Part shown: one piece after another, positions 8,204 to 17,176 of the stretch
Layout of the letters: each line of letters opens with the position of its first letter
How positions within the stretch are numbered: position 1 is the stretch's first letter
NCBI GenBank assembly: GCA_902510025.1
Contig: CABWZX010000006.1
Coordinates: 1 to 33,646 of the forward strand
Direction: 5' to 3'
Length of the DNA: 33,646 nucleotides
Source: an uncultured Pelagibacteraceae bacterium
GTDB taxonomy: Bacteria; Pseudomonadota; Alphaproteobacteria; Pelagibacterales; AG-422-B15
Position numbers and translations under genes: made by a program
The notes under the pieces: generated by a model
Database searches by the model: none
What the model was told of the DNA's origin: nothing
What the model saw: only the letters and a program-made list of their open reading frames with translations

Positions 8204-8644
8204 CTAGAAAAAAAATAAAATAGAAGTCAATATAATCACCACTAAAGATAGTGGGATACGTAAGCTTAAAAACCAATGAGGTGTCAATTTTTGTTGGTAT
8301 AAGTAGTAATCATGCAAACTTGAGATTATAAAAGATATAATAATAAGAATGAGAGATGTTGTTAGGTCTTCTAACGTTAATAAAGCGCTCCATGCAGTTA
8401 AACAAGGGATTGTGGAAATAAACAACGGAAGAAAAACAGAATAAACTCTTTCAGCAGATGCTGTAATCAACCCCCATTGTATTCCTCCTAGAAATGAAGA
8501 AATTACAGCAGCATAAGAAATATAAATAAAAATTAATAATTCATAAATTGCATCATCTGAAGGGGTTATAAAAGTAGCAGCAATCAATAAGACGAAAGGT
8601 ATTAATCCAAGTAATCCTAATATAAATGACTGGCGGTATCCCAT
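8204..8644 (-). CDS. DUF3429 family membrane protein
   Basis: This 146-residue protein has about five membrane segments. It begins with the family pattern LGLLGLIPFVLLIAAT and includes FLGGIQWGL (about residues 51-59), the most conserved DUF3429 motif. The family also includes mitochondrial TMEM69-like proteins; its function is not established. The ATG is 2 bases after the stop of the alkylsulfatase-like lipoprotein gene, so the two are probably co-transcribed. No enzymatic residues are evident. Confidence 0.8.
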   Translation of the reverse strand: MGYRQSFILGLLGLIPFVLLIAATFITPSDDAIYELLIFIYISYAAVISSFLGGIQWGLITASAERVYSVFLPLFISTIPCLTAWSALLTLEDLTTSLILIIISFIISSLHDYYLYQQKLTPHWFLSLRIPLSLVVIILTSILFFF

Positions 8645-8646
8645 TA

Positions 8647-10359
8647 TTAATCCTTAAATAAGGATAAAGTTTTTAGAAACTCCATTTTTCCGCCTTCGAC
8701 TTCTATTGTACCGTCAGTAAGTGCCAATGAAATGGAAGCAACATTTTTTAGACCTGCAAATATTTCCTTTAAACTTTGTTGATCAGTAGTAACAATTAAA
8801 TCTGGTTTCTCAAAACCAGTGAAGATTAGCTGAGCTATTCCTCTTCTAATGTGTAAACCAAATACATCGTTAATATCTGAAAACTTGAAAACAATTTTCC
8901 TATCTATTTCAATAGCTTTATCGGCATTTAAATTGACAGGTAGTGACTTCATAATACTCTTCATCGGAGTACTCTTTAATTGTTGTGGGGTAACTTTATT
9001 ATTTGCTGAAGCAACATCAATCTCCCCTCGCAACTCTCCTGCAATAGTTTTATAGAAATAATAATCATTAGATGCTGTTTGTATTAAAGCAAAATGATCT
9101 GCAGCAGCAGCTTTAATATTTTTTGCTTCACTATCATCCGGATTTATTGCCAATAGAACATCAGCTAACTCCATCGCCCATTGAAACTCTCCGTTAGTTA
9201 ATGCTTGGTTAGCTTCATCTATAATTTTCACTTGTTTTTCAGCAAGTGCAGCAATTTTTTCTGCTTTAAGTTTAGACTCTAAAGGATGAAGCTCTGTGAT
9301 ATTCCCACTAAACCAACCAATATATCCGCTAAAAATTGATCTAATATAGGAGCTAATAGAACCATAAAATTCTTTTAGATAAGGAGACTGGTTAAGATGA
9401 GGAGGCAACTTTACTCGTTGCACAATCTCATCAGGCGTTAAACCTTTATTAATATAACGAATTGTCTGATCATGAATAAATTGAATTCCGTCTCGATAGT
9501 CAGTTAGTGCCTTTGATATATTTTCTTTTCCTATAATTGGGCGAGTATGACTTGGAACAAGGTATTCAGCATTTAATAGTCTAATTTTATCTAAACTTTC
9601 TACCCATTCCATTGGATTTCGAAATTTAGTTCCTCGAATTGCATACAGGTTTGCAAAGGATCGATAAAAATTATCTCCAACTGCAACTACCTTTTTATCT
9701 GGCAACCATACATATAAATGATCGTCTGTCTCTCCAGGAACATGAACAAGCTCAACAGTTAAATCATCAACTTGAATTGTTAAATTGTCTTCAAAAACTA
9801 TAGTGGGCATTACAAGTCCTAAAGTAGACTCATCATTTATTTCTAAAAAACCTCCTATACCTTGATGAATGATTTCTTCTTCGGCCAATGGAATTCCAAA
9901 CTGGCGGGCAGATCGTTCAAAAATGATAGGCCTAATTGTTGTGGCAATATTAGCTATGTTATAAAGAATATTCTTTTGAGCATATACTTCAGGCTTCGTA
10001 TCATTATAAAATATTGTCGCTCCACCAAGATGATCTAAATGGTTATGAGTATAAATAATTGCCTTAATAGGTTTGGAAGAAATTTTTTTAAATTCGTCTA
10101 ATAAAACTCTAGCTCTCTCCTCAGAACCAAGGGTATCAACAATAACTAAACCTTCGGCGCTTTCAATCATTATAGAGTTGGCCAATCCAAAACCTACTCC
10201 AGCAAAGACTCCATCTGTAACTTTAATAATTTCCTGAATAAATTCATTTTTATGATCAAGAGACAAGCCTTGATCAGTCTTGGATAACTCTTTAGACTGA
10301 TCCTGTTGTTCACTACATGAGATAAGCAATAATAGGAAAACTAAAAAAAACTTTTTCAT
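8647..10359 (-). CDS. Alkylsulfatase-like (SdsA type) metallo-beta-lactamase-fold lipoprotein
   Basis: The protein has a lipoprotein signal (MKKFFLVFLLLLIS before C15) and so should be membrane-bound outside the cytoplasm. The MBL domain spans about 48-275, with T104-H105-N-H107-L-D109-H110, E210 in VPGETDDHLYVW, D229 in AVGDN and H271 in VPSHTRP. A dimerisation-type helical domain (about 280-440) and an SCP2-like C-terminal domain (about 455-570) follow, as in SdsA1, which cleaves primary alkyl sulfates. At 570 residues it is clearly shorter than SdsA1 (about 660), and H-N-H replaces H-S-H. The substrate could be an alkyl sulfate or another ester. It is followed by DUF3429 and divergent from an EamA exporter. 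Confidence 0.82.
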   Translation of the reverse strand: MKKFFLVFLLLLISCSEQQDQSKELSKTDQGLSLDHKNEFIQEIIKVTDGVFAGVGFGLANSIMIESAEGLVIVDTLGSEERARVLLDEFKKISSKPIKAIIYTHNHLDHLGGATIFYNDTKPEVYAQKNILYNIANIATTIRPIIFERSARQFGIPLAEEEIIHQGIGGFLEINDESTLGLVMPTIVFEDNLTIQVDDLTVELVHVPGETDDHLYVWLPDKKVVAVGDNFYRSFANLYAIRGTKFRNPMEWVESLDKIRLLNAEYLVPSHTRPIIGKENISKALTDYRDGIQFIHDQTIRYINKGLTPDEIVQRVKLPPHLNQSPYLKEFYGSISSYIRSIFSGYIGWFSGNITELHPLESKLKAEKIAALAEKQVKIIDEANQALTNGEFQWAMELADVLLAINPDDSEAKNIKAAAADHFALIQTASNDYYFYKTIAGELRGEIDVASANNKVTPQQLKSTPMKSIMKSLPVNLNADKAIEIDRKIVFKFSDINDVFGLHIRRGIAQLIFTGFEKPDLIVTTDQQSLKEIFAGLKNVASISLALTDGTIEVEGGKMEFLKTLSLFKD

Positions 10360-10411
10360 TAAAACTATAATTTTGATTAATTAATTTAAACATACCTTCT
10401 ATTAAAAATAT

Positions 10412-11281
10412 ATGAAACTCAATAATGAAATGTTTGGTGCGTTATGTCTTCTTGGAGCAGGGTTTTTCCTAAGTTTTGGAGGATTGTTAATTCGACTTAT
10501 TGATAACGCTTCTACAATGCAAATTACTTCGTATCGTTCAGTCACATTTTCACTTGTAGCACTCCTATATATAATCATAAAATTTAAAGGTAAGACACCA
10601 CAAGCTTTTAAAAATATCGGCATGGGAGGTATTGTTCTCGCATTTATTCTCGCCTTTAGTAATGTCTTTTTTGTCTTTGGAATGAGCAACACCACTGTTG
10701 CTAATGCAGTTTTTATTATGAGCACGGGCCCATTATGGGCGGCTGTTGCAAGTTATTTTTTTTTAAAGAAAATAGTTGGTAAAAAAACATTGATCGCAAT
10801 TACAGGATCAATGATCGGCATTGGGATTATGTTCTCGCAAGGTTTTCAATCTACAAATATTTTAGGAAATATAATAATTTTGGGAGTGCCAATATCTTTT
10901 GCTATTCAACTAACACTTATTAATAGATCATCAGAAATAGATTTTATGCCAGCTACTTTCTTAGCAGGAATTATAGTTTGTTTATTAGGAGTAATATTTA
11001 TCAATGATCACACTATAAGTAATCATGACTTATTTTTGGTTTTATTTATGGGTGCATTCCAAGTAGGAATTGGTTTTTTATTAATTACAGTTGGCTCGAG
11101 ATACATACCCCCTCACCGAGCAGCATTATATATTCTATTAGAACCTGTATTAGCGCCCATTTGGGCGTGGCTAGGAGTAGGAGAAATACCTCCTACAATA
11201 GAACTAATAGGAGGACTTATTGTATTTTCTTTTGTAGCTTGGAGATTAATAGACCAATTCAGAGAGGTTGAAAAAAACTAA
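10412..11281 (+). CDS. EamA/DMT family exporter
   Basis: This 289-residue inner-membrane protein has ten predicted segments in two repeated EamA halves (about 8-140 and 150-280). The half-signatures are seen at STMQITSYRSVTFSLVALL with NTTVANAVFIMSTGPLWAA, and at GSRYIPPHRAALYILLEP with LAPIWAWLGVGEIPP. Family members export amino acids, nucleotides and other metabolites; no substrate can be inferred. It starts 52 bases from the divergent lipoprotein gene and is followed after 39 bases by the TauD-like gene in the same direction. Confidence 0.88.
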   Translation: MKLNNEMFGALCLLGAGFFLSFGGLLIRLIDNASTMQITSYRSVTFSLVALLYIIIKFKGKTPQAFKNIGMGGIVLAFILAFSNVFFVFGMSNTTVANAVFIMSTGPLWAAVASYFFLKKIVGKKTLIAITGSMIGIGIMFSQGFQSTNILGNIIILGVPISFAIQLTLINRSSEIDFMPATFLAGIIVCLLGVIFINDHTISNHDLFLVLFMGAFQVGIGFLLITVGSRYIPPHRAALYILLEPVLAPIWAWLGVGEIPPTIELIGGLIVFSFVAWRLIDQFREVEKN

Positions 11282-11320
11282 TTTAATGACAGCTTATTTT
11301 AAAAAAAGTAATGTTTGCAT

Positions 11321-12151
11321 ATGGAAGTTAAATTATTATCTGGTGCTTTAGGAGCAGAAATTGATGGCATAGACTTAAAAAAAGTCACGTCTGACAACTT
11401 TAAAACTATTAATGATTTACTCTTAGAACATAAAGTTATTTTTTTTAGAAACCAGAATATAACTCCAGAAGAGCAAATTAATTTAGCTAAATTTTTTGGA
11501 CCAATTGAAGAACATGCTTACGTTAAAGGAAGAGAAGATTATCCTCAAATTACCCGACTAATCAAAGGTGCAGAAGAAAAGAATCAGTGGGGCGAAGGTT
11601 GGCATAGTGACGTAAGTTATAATCCTGAGCCAACTAAAGCTATCATTTTAAGATCATTAAAAATTCCTCCTGTTGGTGGTGATACTGTATTTTCAAATAT
11701 GGAACTGGCTTGGGAAACTTTAGATGAAGATATAAAAAAAATTGTAGTTGATAAAAAGGCTGAGCATTTTTCATTAGGCGCTGGATTTTTCCTTGATAAA
11801 TTCAAGTATTTTGAAAGTAATGGAAATAATCCAAAGGAATACTCTAATAAACATCCAATTGTAAGAACTCATCCTGAAACAGAAAATAAAATTCTTTTCG
11901 TTAATTGGACTTACACTAAAAAAATAGTTGGCTTGGAAGAATCGGAAAGCAACGAGATACTAAATAAGATATTTGATCACCAAGCACGACTTGACCTAAC
12001 CTGTAGATTTTCATGGACGGAAAATGCTGTGGCAATCTGGGATAATCGAAGTGTAATACATTACGCGATAGCTGATTTCTATCCTGAAAGAGGGATGGGT
12101 TACGAAAGAGTTATGGATAGAATTGCTGTAATGGGAGATCGACCTTTTTAG
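11321..12151 (+). CDS. TauD/TfdA-family 2-oxoglutarate-dependent dioxygenase
   Basis: This is a non-haem Fe(II)/2-oxoglutarate oxygenase of 276 residues. The iron triad is H95-x-D97 in GWHSDVSYNPEP and H247 in WDNRSVIHYA; the 2-oxoglutarate-binding arginine lies in RVMDRIAVMGDRP (about 263-275). The N-terminal GALGAEIDGIDL is typical of the taurine/2,4-D/sulfonate group. Taurine itself is plausible but not established, as no taurine ABC genes are near. The ATG at 11321 is used; a TTG two codons upstream is also in frame but has no better ribosome site. The last 4 bases overlap the convergent yciB gene. Confidence 0.9.
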   Translation: MEVKLLSGALGAEIDGIDLKKVTSDNFKTINDLLLEHKVIFFRNQNITPEEQINLAKFFGPIEEHAYVKGREDYPQITRLIKGAEEKNQWGEGWHSDVSYNPEPTKAIILRSLKIPPVGGDTVFSNMELAWETLDEDIKKIVVDKKAEHFSLGAGFFLDKFKYFESNGNNPKEYSNKHPIVRTHPETENKILFVNWTYTKKIVGLEESESNEILNKIFDHQARLDLTCRFSWTENAVAIWDNRSVIHYAIADFYPERGMGYERVMDRIAVMGDRPF

Positions 12152-12690
12152 TTTTCAATTGAGTTTTTTTGAATGAAAAAAACTTGACTAAAAATAAATA
12201 TAAAAGTCAGCCCCATAATACCAAATAGCTTAAAGTTTACCCAGACTGCGTCGGAAAAATTTCTATAAACAATCTCATTACAAATAGCTAAAGATAAGAA
12301 AAAATAAGCCCATCTCTTACTTAATCCCATCCATCCGTAATCTGTTAACTTTATTGAGGACCCCATTAAACTCTTTAAAAATGGTTTTTTAAAATAAACT
12401 CCAATAAATAAGACTATAGAAAATATTAAATTGACTAAAGTAACCTTGAATTTAATAAAGAATGGATCATTAAAATAAATTGTTAGCGATCCAAAGATCA
12501 ATATTAAAATTGTACTAAAAAGCAACATTGGAGAAACTTTTTTTTCTAAAATTAAAGATGCAACTATAGCAATAACCGCTGCTATCATAAGTGGTAAAAT
12601 AGCTGACTGAATTTCTCCAGTTTTAATAAAATAATAGAAAAAAACTGCTAGAGGGCCAAACTCTATAAGAGGTTTTATTGAACTCTTCAT
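12148..12690 (-). CDS. yciB: Inner membrane septation-associated protein YciB (IspZ)
   Basis: The 180-residue protein has about five to six membrane segments and the YciB/IspZ pattern. That pattern is an N-terminal KPLIEFGPLAVFFYYF, the SLILEKK loop, FGSLTIYFNDPFFIKFKVT near the middle, and LSKRWAYFFLSLAICNEIVYR towards the end. YciB is linked to cell envelope synthesis and septation in enterobacteria. It is the last gene of the long minus-strand run from chvI, 11 bases after hspQ. Length is typical. Confidence 0.9.
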   Translation of the reverse strand: MKSSIKPLIEFGPLAVFFYYFIKTGEIQSAILPLMIAAVIAIVASLILEKKVSPMLLFSTILILIFGSLTIYFNDPFFIKFKVTLVNLIFSIVLFIGVYFKKPFLKSLMGSSIKLTDYGWMGLSKRWAYFFLSLAICNEIVYRNFSDAVWVNFKLFGIMGLTFIFIFSQVFFIQKNSIEN

Positions 12691-12701
12691 TATTTTCTTA
12701 A

Positions 12702-13034
12702 TTAGTTATGTTTTGATCTGGTTACGTACTTACCGTTTTTAATTCCTTTAAACATCTCTTCTATTAAAGGATGTGATAAAGGATCTTCAGAACTATCTGG
12801 TAATAAATTTTGTTGAGAAACGTATGCAACATAAGAAGGTTGACTTGGAGCCTCAGCAAGCAAATGGTAGAAAGGCTGATCTTTTCTTGGTCTTACTTGA
12901 GAAGGAATTGATTGATACCATTCTTCAGTATTATTAAATTCAGGATCAACATCAAATATTACTCCTCTGAAATCAAAATACTTATGTTTAACAATTGATC
13001 CTATTTCAAACTTTGCCTTATTGATCATATTCAT
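12702..13034 (-). CDS. hspQ: Heat shock protein HspQ (YccV-like, hemimethylated DNA-binding domain)
   Basis: The 110-residue protein matches the HspQ/YccV fold throughout: KFEIGSIVKHKYFDFRGVIFD, DPEF...EEWY, RPRKDQPFYHLL, YVAYVSQQNLLPD and SHPLIEEMF. HspQ is a proteolysis-related factor in E. coli (it enhances Lon), and the domain also binds hemimethylated oriC DNA. The start could be the first or third codon (both ATG); neither has a clear ribosome site. It follows the dsbA-like gene by 36 bases. Confidence 0.92.
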   Translation of the reverse strand: MNMINKAKFEIGSIVKHKYFDFRGVIFDVDPEFNNTEEWYQSIPSQVRPRKDQPFYHLLAEAPSQPSYVAYVSQQNLLPDSSEDPLSHPLIEEMFKGIKNGKYVTRSKHN

Positions 13035-13070
13035 AGGATAAGTATATTCGCAAATATTTTCAATGCTTAG

Positions 13071-13676
13071 TTATTGACTGATCATCTTCTTAAGCTTGGC
13101 TAACTGAACATATCCTGGGATAATAGTATCATTTACTATAGAAGCAGGGGTCCCCCTCAAGCCTAAATTTTTAGCAATTTTAATATTAGAATCAATAATT
13201 AAATTTTTCTCAGAAGTTTGTGCTTTCGAAAACATACCTGCACCATCAAAACCATTCGTATCTAGCAATTGGATAAGATCATTTTTTTTCATTTTTGGCC
13301 CTAGTTTCATAAATTCATTGTGGATTTGAAAATATAAATCTGGCTTTTGTTCCCAAACATCCATAGCAAGTTTGGAGGCAGTTTCAGAAATGCCACCGAA
13401 AATAGGAAATTCTAAATAGATAATTTGAACATTGTTATGGGACTCAAGAAGCTTTGCATAATCATATGCTTGTTTACTGCAATACCCACACCTATAATCA
13501 AAAAATTCAACTATTACATAGTCTGGATTGTCACTGCCGACATTTGGAACTTCCTGCAAATCATAATTTCTAACAACAAATTTTGCTAAGTTTGATTGGT
13601 CTTCTGCAAAATTAATATTAGTTAAACCAAATATTACAATTAAGGAAAATAATACTAATCTTAATTTATTTCTCAT
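13071..13676 (-). CDS. Periplasmic DsbA-family thiol-disulfide oxidoreductase
   Basis: The 201-residue protein has an N-terminal signal (residues 1-24, ending INFA before EDQ). Its thioredoxin-fold DsbA/Com1-type domain carries the active site C63-G-Y-C66 in FFDYRCGYCSKQA and the cis-proline loop RGTPAS near residue 175. The helical insert lies at about 95-160. It should oxidise or reshuffle disulfides in exported proteins; the cysteine-rich DUF3604 protein encoded nearby is a candidate client by inference. The start overlaps the end of murU by 11 bases, so expression is coupled to the muramate recycling genes. The length matches the short DsbA/Com1 group. Confidence 0.88.
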   Translation of the reverse strand: MRNKLRLVLFSLIVIFGLTNINFAEDQSNLAKFVVRNYDLQEVPNVGSDNPDYVIVEFFDYRCGYCSKQAYDYAKLLESHNNVQIIYLEFPIFGGISETASKLAMDVWEQKPDLYFQIHNEFMKLGPKMKKNDLIQLLDTNGFDGAGMFSKAQTSEKNLIIDSNIKIAKNLGLRGTPASIVNDTIIPGYVQLAKLKKMISQ

Positions 13677-14370
13677 TAAATTGATCCAGTGTTTCTATTG
13701 ATCCTATATGAAAGATTTCATTACTATTTTTATATCCCATAAGTCTATCATTGGAAATGCTTCTATTCCAGATCTTGTTTATGGAAAAAATATTTTCTTC
13801 AAAATTAACGAACGCATTTTTTGAAATAATTTGAGCCCCACAATAGACAAAAGGGCTTTTATCATTGTCTTGATATCTACAAATTTTATTTTCATCTAAA
13901 AAAACAAAATCTCCTTCTCCCTTATAGCCTTTAGTATTTTCCATCGACGAAAGACAAAGCAACGCGTCGCAGGAATTTTGATCAAACATAGCATCCATTG
14001 CTTTTAAAGAACTAATTTGCTTTTCATCCCATAAAACATCACTGTTCACTACTATGCTTTCAGTTCCATTAATTAAGCTCATGGCCTTTTTGACACCCCC
14101 GCCAGTATCTAGTATTTCAGAAGATTCATCAGAAATCTTTATTTTTGAGTTACCTAAATTTTTTAAGAACTCATTTATCTTCTCAGATTTATAGTGAACA
14201 TTAATGATGATTTCTTTAACTTCTAACGATTCAAGAAAATCAATACTGTATTGAATCAGAGGTTTTCCCTTAAAACTAATTAAAGGTTTAGGAACTTCAT
14301 GTGTTAGATGACGCATACGTTTCCCGAACCCCGCTGCTAAAATAATGGCTGATTTTGTATTTATACTCAT
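13666..14370 (-). CDS. murU: N-acetylmuramate alpha-1-phosphate uridylyltransferase (MurU-like)
   Basis: The 234-residue nucleotidyltransferase has L11-A-A-G-F-G-K-R-M-R20 as the nucleotide loop, K28-P with PLIQYSIDFL following, DTGGGVKKA in the acceptor region and VNSDVLWD as a metal-binding aspartate segment. MurU makes UDP-MurNAc from MurNAc-1-phosphate in the peptidoglycan recycling shortcut that bypasses fosfomycin-sensitive steps. The assignment over a generic sugar-1-phosphate transferase rests on the upstream AmgK-type kinase, with which it overlaps by 4 bases, and on the tsaE-amgK-murU order common in Alphaproteobacteria. Confidence 0.85.
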   Translation of the reverse strand: MSINTKSAIILAAGFGKRMRHLTHEVPKPLISFKGKPLIQYSIDFLESLEVKEIIINVHYKSEKINEFLKNLGNSKIKISDESSEILDTGGGVKKAMSLINGTESIVVNSDVLWDEKQISSLKAMDAMFDQNSCDALLCLSSMENTKGYKGEGDFVFLDENKICRYQDNDKSPFVYCGAQIISKNAFVNFEENIFSINKIWNRSISNDRLMGYKNSNEIFHIGSIETLDQFNEK

Positions 14371-15344
14371 AAGAATTTATTTTTGTAAACCGATATCCAT
14401 GATTTTAATTCTATAAAACTTGGATCTTCAAGATGTAAATTAATAAAATTCCAAGCATTATTTATTAACTCCATATATTTAGGTTTTTGATCTCGATATT
14501 TTAATCTTGAAAAAATTCCAATGATCTTAAGGTTTCTCTGGACAGAAAAAAATCTCATTTCTTTAAAAAGTTTTTTTCGGTCATAGTTAGTAATATAAAT
14601 ATATTCTTCTATTAATTGCTCTTTCAGCTGAACTGTAATAGGTCTTCGTACATCTTCTAATAAAGAAACAAGGTCATAGATATTAGAACCTATCACTGCA
14701 TCTTGAAAATCAATAACTCCAACTTGGTTTATTCCTTTTCTGTCTTTTAATAGAATTAGATTGTCTACATGATAATCGCGTAAAACTAATGAAGAGTTTG
14801 TAGAATCAATTCCTTTAAATATTTTTTTTAAGATCTCTTGATATTCTAATTTTTCTTTATTTGTTAATTTTATTTGACAATGCTTTTCCATAAACCAATC
14901 ACAAAATAGATTCGATTCTTCAAGCAATTTATCTATTGAATAAAAAGGTATTTCTTTCTTATTAAATTTTTTCTCATTTGACTCTAAATAAATATGTGCA
15001 AGAACACCAATTGCATTTTGGTATAATGCATATTCGTTTTCATCTTTTAATATTCTTGAAAATATTTGGTCACCCAGATCTTCTAATAAAATAAATCCAT
15101 TATTCTCATCAATGCTATGTATAGCTGGAGCACTTATGCCCATTTCAAGAAGAATTTTATCAACTAGATGAAACGATTTAACAGATTCTCCTTTTTCATG
15201 TGGGGCGTCCATAATCAAAGTGTTATTCCCACTGATACGATAGTATTTTCTAAATGATGCATCTGTTTCAATAAGGTGCATATCATTATTTGAAATGTTA
15301 TTAGATTTTATAAATTTGTTTAAAAGCTCTATTCTTGCATCCAT
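14367..15344 (-). CDS. amgK: N-acetylmuramate/N-acetylglucosamine anomeric kinase (AmgK-like)
   Basis: The 325-residue protein belongs to the aminoglycoside phosphotransferase/choline kinase fold. Catalytic features are D190-Y-H-V-D-N195 (Brenner-type motif in VLRDYHVDNL) and the metal site I-D212-F-Q-D in VIDFQDAVIG. The N-terminal lobe has DASFRKYYRI, typical of AmgK. It phosphorylates recycled MurNAc or GlcNAc at C1 in the cytoplasm and passes the product to MurU, encoded next with a 4-base overlap. The start overlaps tsaE by 16 bases, a tight coupling. Confidence 0.87.
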   Translation of the reverse strand: MDARIELLNKFIKSNNISNNDMHLIETDASFRKYYRISGNNTLIMDAPHEKGESVKSFHLVDKILLEMGISAPAIHSIDENNGFILLEDLGDQIFSRILKDENEYALYQNAIGVLAHIYLESNEKKFNKKEIPFYSIDKLLEESNLFCDWFMEKHCQIKLTNKEKLEYQEILKKIFKGIDSTNSSLVLRDYHVDNLILLKDRKGINQVGVIDFQDAVIGSNIYDLVSLLEDVRRPITVQLKEQLIEEYIYITNYDRKKLFKEMRFFSVQRNLKIIGIFSRLKYRDQKPKYMELINNAWNFINLHLEDPSFIELKSWISVYKNKFL

Positions 15345-15787
15345 AAATAATTTTTTTTGTTATATAAACCAAGTAAAGCAAATGTAATTGATCTTTTATT
15401 ATTTGGTTTTATTTCAAAATTTATTTCTATTCTGTTAGATGGTAAGGCTTTTTTAAATTTGTTAGCCCATTCTATAATACAAATATTATTTTCAACAGAT
15501 TCACTATAATTTAATTCAATTAACTCGTCTATTTTGTTCAATCGGTAAAAATCATAGTGATAGATGCTTTTTTTTTGATCTTCATATATTTGAAGTAATG
15601 TAAACGTAGGACTTGGAATATCGTCATTGATACTATTTGAAAGCAAAGAACGTATAAGATATCTAGAAAATGTGGTTTTTCCAGAACCTAAATCTCCGTT
15701 TAAGCAAATTGTGGCATTTGTATTATTGATATCCTTAGCAAGTTTATTTGCTATTTTCTGTGTTTCTTCTTCATTAGAAGCAATCAT
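15329..15787 (-). CDS. tsaE: tRNA t6A biosynthesis ATPase TsaE
   Basis: The 152-residue P-loop protein has Walker A G31-D-L-G-S-G-K37-T-T, the switch-like SPTFTLLQIYE, HYDFYRL and IIEWANKF, all standard for TsaE (YjeE). It works with TsaB and TsaD to make N6-threonylcarbamoyladenosine at position 37 of ANN-decoding tRNAs. Length is typical. It starts 30 bases after ahcY and overlaps amgK by 16 bases. The C-terminus YNKKNYLWMQE is slightly extended. Confidence 0.93.
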   Translation of the reverse strand: MIASNEEETQKIANKLAKDINNTNATICLNGDLGSGKTTFSRYLIRSLLSNSINDDIPSPTFTLLQIYEDQKKSIYHYDFYRLNKIDELIELNYSESVENNICIIEWANKFKKALPSNRIEINFEIKPNNKRSITFALLGLYNKKNYLWMQE

Positions 15788-15817
15788 GCCATAGATAATA
15801 TCACTAACTAATTAAAA

Positions 15818-17113
15818 TTAGTATCGGTAAGCTTCAGGTTTATAAGGACCTTCTTGTGTAACGCTTATATAGTCTGCTTGATCTTTAGATAATTTAGTTA
15901 ATTTTGCTCCAACTTTATCTAAATGTAATCTGGCAACTTTTTCATCCAGGTGTTTTGGTAGAACATAAACTTTTTTCTCGTATTGATCTGGATTATTCCA
16001 CAATTCAATTTGTGCAGTAACCTGATTTGTAAAAGAAGCACTCATTACAAAACTTGGATGGCCTGTTGCACAACCCAAATTAACAAGTCTACCTTCTGCT
16101 AATAAAATAATTCTCTTGTCATCTTTAAGAGTAATCTCGTGTACTTGCGGTTTAATTTCGTCCCACCTATAGTTCTTAAGGGCATCAACTTGGATCTCAT
16201 TATCAAAATGACCAATATTGCACAAAATAGCTCTATCTTTCATTTCTCTCATGTGATCAGCAGTAACTATGTCTTTATTTCCAGTTGCAGTCACAACAAT
16301 GTCTGCTTCTTTTATCATGTCATCCATTAAAACAACTTCATAACCTTCCATAGCTGCTTGTAATGCACAAATAGGATCTGTTTCTGTTACCATGACTCTA
16401 GCTCCACTCTGACGTAACGAGGCAGCGCTTCCTTTTCCAACATCACCAAACCCAGCAACTATTGCTACTTTTCCTGACATCATAACATCTGTAGCTCTTT
16501 TGATTCCATCCACTAAACTTTCTCTACAGCCATAAAGATTATCAAATTTTGATTTTGTAACAGAGTCATTAACATTGATTGCTGGAACCAATAAACTGCC
16601 ATCTGTTTCCATTTTTTTTAGAGCTAGTACTCCAGTTGTAGTTTCTTCTGATAAACCCCTAACTTCTTTAAGTAGTTCTTTATAATCTTTGTGCATCAAT
16701 GCTGTTAAATCTCCGCCATCATCAAGAATCATGTTTGGTGTCCATCCTTCTTTTCCCTCTATGGATTGTTTGACACACCACCAATATTCTTCTTCTGTTT
16801 CACCCTTCCATGCAAATACTGGAATACCTACCTTTGCAATAGCTGCAGCTGCATGATCTTGTGTTGAAAAAATATTACAAGAAGACCAGCGAACATCTGC
16901 TCCTAAATCAACTAGAGTTTCAATTAAAACTGCAGTTTGAATTGTCATGTGAAGACATCCAACTATTCTAGCTCCATCCAAGGGCTTTTTATCCTTATAC
17001 TCTTTTCTTAATGCCATTAATCCAGGCATCTCTGTTTCCGCTAGAGAAATTTCTTTTCGTCCAAACTCTGCGAGCTCTATATCAGCTACTTTATAATCTT
17101 GTTTATCAGTCAT
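15818..17113 (-). CDS. ahcY: Adenosylhomocysteinase
   Basis: This enzyme hydrolyses S-adenosylhomocysteine to adenosine and homocysteine in the cytosol, relieving inhibition of methyltransferases. The 431-residue protein shows H55-M-T-I-Q-T, [22 protein letters not shown], the NAD-binding [10 protein letters not shown] loop, [10 protein letters not shown] and a C-terminus KPEAYRY. It lacks the approximately 40-residue insert seen in many bacterial enzymes, so its length resembles the eukaryotic type. It lies 63 bases after chvG; I see no SAH riboswitch-like fold in that spacer, which is AT-rich. Confidence 0.96.
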   Translation of the reverse strand: MTDKQDYKVADIELAEFGRKEISLAETEMPGLMALRKEYKDKKPLDGARIVGCLHMTIQTAVLIETLVDLGADVRWSSCNIFSTQDHAAAAIAKVGIPVFAWKGETEEEYWWCVKQSIEGKEGWTPNMILDDGGDLTALMHKDYKELLKEVRGLSEETTTGVLALKKMETDGSLLVPAINVNDSVTKSKFDNLYGCRESLVDGIKRATDVMMSGKVAIVAGFGDVGKGSAASLRQSGARVMVTETDPICALQAAMEGYEVVLMDDMIKEADIVVTATGNKDIVTADHMREMKDRAILCNIGHFDNEIQVDALKNYRWDEIKPQVHEITLKDDKRIILLAEGRLVNLGCATGHPSFVMSASFTNQVTAQIELWNNPDQYEKKVYVLPKHLDEKVARLHLDKVGAKLTKLSKDQADYISVTQEGPYKPEAYRY

Positions 17114-17176
17114 CTTTAAAAAAATTCTCCAAATAGTATGAAATAAATATAAATAATCAATGCTAATATTTATAGC

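Noticed and set aside
10402-10725. 107-codon minus-strand open frame
   Set aside because: It lies inside the EamA gene, whose membrane pattern is clear, and its product has no recognisable domain.
11315-11320. TTG start two codons upstream of the TauD-like gene
   Set aside because: The ATG at 11321 is a better start codon and the TTG has no better ribosome site.
17114-17176. SAH riboswitch or terminator between chvG and ahcY
   Set aside because: Only a weak AT-only inverted repeat (17142-17150 with 17166-17173) is present, with no G/C stem and no riboswitch pattern.
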